Below, one piece after another: positions 6,045 through 7,563 of a DNA stretch of 7,563 nucleotides. Source of the stretch: Acidimicrobiia bacterium (GTDB lineage Bacteria; Actinomycetota; Acidimicrobiia; Acidimicrobiales; Ilumatobacteraceae); assembly GCA_010025655.1 (NCBI GenBank), contig RGSV01000050.1, positions 1 to 7,563 of the forward strand. Reading direction: 5' to 3'. The number at the start of each line of letters is the position of its first letter. Within the stretch, counting starts at the first letter, position 1. Both the position numbers and the translations under genes were made by a program. Below the pieces are notes generated by a model that was not told the origin of the DNA, did no database searches, and saw only the letters and a program-made list of their open reading frames with translations.

Positions 6045-7211
6045 GTGACCGCACTCAAAGCGCCCAGCAGCACAGGTCGATTCGGCGAGTTTGGCGGGCG
6101 ATTCGTTCCTGAAACGTTGGTGCCCGCGTGTCAAGAACTTGAGGCGGCCTTCACTGAGGCGTGGGGTGACCAAGTGTTTCGCGACGAACTGCGTCGACTC
6201 TTTGCTGAATACGCCGGCCGTCCGTCGATGCTCACCGAATGCCACAACCTCAGCCGTGAACTCGGTGTGCGGTTGATTCTGAAGCGCGAAGACCTCAACC
6301 ACACGGGCTCGCACAAAATCAACAACGTGCTCGGTCAGGGTTTGTTGGCCAAGCGCATGGGCAAGCAGCGCTTCATCGCGGAGACTGGCGCCGGTCAACA
6401 TGGCGTGGCCTCGGCGACGGTTGCAGCCCTCTTGCGCATGGACTGCAAGGTCTATATGGGTGCCGTCGACGTCGAGCGACAGGCGTTAAACGTGTTTCGC
6501 ATGCGGCTCTTGGGTGCTGAAGTTGAAGCCGCGCAGTCGGGCAGCCGCACGCTGAAAGACGCGGTCAACGAGGCGATGCGCGACTGGGTCGCCAACGTCG
6601 AGCACTCGTATTACTGCATTGGCTCGGTGATGGGCCCGCACCCGTACCCCTACATGGTGCGCCAGTTCCAGAGTGTGATCGGTGACGAAGCACGTGAGCA
6701 AATGCAGGCACTCGTCGGTGGCGCCCCCGACGTGGTCGTCGCTTGCGTCGGCGGCGGCTCGAATGCGATCGGAATCTTCAGCGGCTTCATCGACGCCCAC
6801 ACACGACTGATTGGTGTCGAGCCAGCGGGTGGCGCAGCGATTGGCAACGGAATCCCGGGTGTCGTGCACGGCATGAAGAGTTTCCTCATGCAAGACGAAG
6901 AAGGTCAGGTGCGTGAGGCGCACTCGATTTCTGCCGGGCTCGACTATCCAGGTGTGGGCCCCGAGCACTCGCATCTGGCCGCCACGGGGCGCGCCGAGTA
7001 TCCGAACGTCACCGACGACGAAGTGGTGAGTGCGTTTCAGTTGATGGCGCGCAGTGAAGGCATCATTCCCGCACTCGAGTGCGCTCACGCACTGGCGTGG
7101 ATCGTGCGCGAATCACCGGCCATGCAGGGGGCCACGGTGCTTATGAATTTGTCGGGGCGCGGCGACAAAGACGTCGCCCAAATGATGAACGTGCTCGGCA
7201 ACCACGGCTAA
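6045..7211 (+). CDS. trpB: Tryptophan synthase beta chain
   Basis: PLP enzyme condensing indole, channelled from TrpA, with L-serine to give tryptophan; forms the alpha2-beta2 complex. 388 residues, normal for the main TrpB type (TrpB1). Visible: [15 protein letters not shown] (11-25); HTGSHKINN (86-94) with PLP lysine K91; ETGAGQHG (113-120) with E113, matching E. coli E109; phosphate-gripping GGGSN (236-240); and SGRGDKD (370-376) with S370, matching E. coli S377. The start is GTG at 6045, 4 bases after trpF: the residues after it match the family N-terminus. The frame is open back to an ATG at 5970, but that would overlap trpF by 71 bases with an arginine-rich stretch unlike TrpB. The stop overlaps the trpA ATG by one base (TAATG). 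Confidence 0.96.
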   Translation: MTALKAPSSTGRFGEFGGRFVPETLVPACQELEAAFTEAWGDQVFRDELRRLFAEYAGRPSMLTECHNLSRELGVRLILKREDLNHTGSHKINNVLGQGLLAKRMGKQRFIAETGAGQHGVASATVAALLRMDCKVYMGAVDVERQALNVFRMRLLGAEVEAAQSGSRTLKDAVNEAMRDWVANVEHSYYCIGSVMGPHPYPYMVRQFQSVIGDEAREQMQALVGGAPDVVVACVGGGSNAIGIFSGFIDAHTRLIGVEPAGGAAIGNGIPGVVHGMKSFLMQDEEGQVREAHSISAGLDYPGVGPEHSHLAATGRAEYPNVTDDEVVSAFQLMARSEGIIPALECAHALAWIVRESPAMQGATVLMNLSGRGDKDVAQMMNVLGNHG

Positions 7212-7563
7212 TGACCGCAGGTCGCCTCGAAACACACCTGCGTGCGCAACGCACAGCTGGTCGAAAGTTGCTGGTGCCGTACATCACCGGATACATGGAT
7301 GAGTGGGAAGAAGCCGTAATGGCATGTGTCGCCAACGGTGCCGACGCAGTGGAAATCGGCTTGCCGTTCTCTGACCCTGTGATGGATGGCCCCGTGATTC
7401 AGCGAGCCTCGACGCGTGCGCTACAACGCGGTGCCACACCCGCCAAGATTCTCGACGGCGTGCGACGTCTGCAGGTGACGGTGCCACTCATTGTGATGTG
7501 CTACTACAACACGGTCTTTCGATCGGGACACGAACGCTTCGCGCACAGCGTGGCCGATGCGGG
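7211..7563 (+). CDS. trpA: Tryptophan synthase alpha chain, N-terminal 117 codons (runs off right edge)
   Basis: Cleaves indole-3-glycerol phosphate to indole and glyceraldehyde 3-phosphate, passing indole to TrpB. The frame is open to the end of the window, so roughly the first 117 of a usual 260-270 residues are seen. Visible: LLVPYITGYM (20-29); VEIGLPFSDPVMDGPVIQ (47-64) with catalytic E48 and D59, matching E. coli E49 and D60; and MCYYNTVFRSGHERF, the usual M.YYN..F..G.E.F strand. The ATG at 7211 shares its A with the trpB stop (TAATG), giving tight coupling that fits equal synthesis of the two subunits. Confidence 0.94.
   Translation, partial: MTAGRLETHLRAQRTAGRKLLVPYITGYMDEWEEAVMACVANGADAVEIGLPFSDPVMDGPVIQRASTRALQRGATPAKILDGVRRLQVTVPLIVMCYYNTVFRSGHERFAHSVADA

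Noticed and set aside
1..7563. CRISPR arrays, tRNA or rRNA genes, insertion sequences, phage genes, long repeats.
   Set aside because: Reading both strands showed none; nearly every base falls in one of the nine genes.

Overview
The window is a gene-dense stretch of a bacterial chromosome with high GC content. It carries nine genes, almost no non-coding DNA, frequent GTG/TTG starts and several 1-4 base overlaps. The gene content suggests an actinobacterium, possibly an Acidimicrobiia-like lineage. This rests on uppS lying near recO and a dimeric-type glycyl-tRNA synthetase, and on general protein style; it is an inference without any database comparison. I see no mobile elements, RNA genes, CRISPR arrays or signs of recent transfer.

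Left block, minus strand (1-1892): uppS, a cis-prenyltransferase making the polyprenyl diphosphate carrier lipid for the cell envelope, is followed by a 4-base GTGA overlap and then the N-terminal 406 codons of a DinG/XPD-type iron-sulfur helicase that runs off the left edge. A 41-base gap (1893-1933) separates uppS from the divergent plus-strand block.

Right block, plus strand (1934-7563): a 189-residue protein that would usually be called hypothetical; recO (recombinational repair); glyS (glycyl-tRNA synthetase); then trpC, trpF, trpB and the start of trpA, the last steps of tryptophan synthesis. Gaps are 48 bases or less throughout, and the trp genes are separated by 5 bases or fewer.

The main discovery is the pair at 1215-2503. 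The 189-residue protein aligns without gaps to the C-terminal third of the neighbouring UppS but has lost the catalytic Asp, the two catalytic Arg and the Glu of the RTSGE motif. It keeps the C-terminal RxG motif (RRFGG) that UppS homodimers need. The neighbouring UppS has the reverse pattern: full catalytic motifs, but it stops just before the RxG tail and has Arg where canonical UppS has the AYAE glutamate. This complementary loss resembles the two-subunit eukaryotic cis-prenyltransferase (catalytic DHDDS/Rer2 plus non-catalytic NgBR/Nus1). I propose that this locus encodes a bacterial heteromeric cis-prenyltransferase from two divergent genes.
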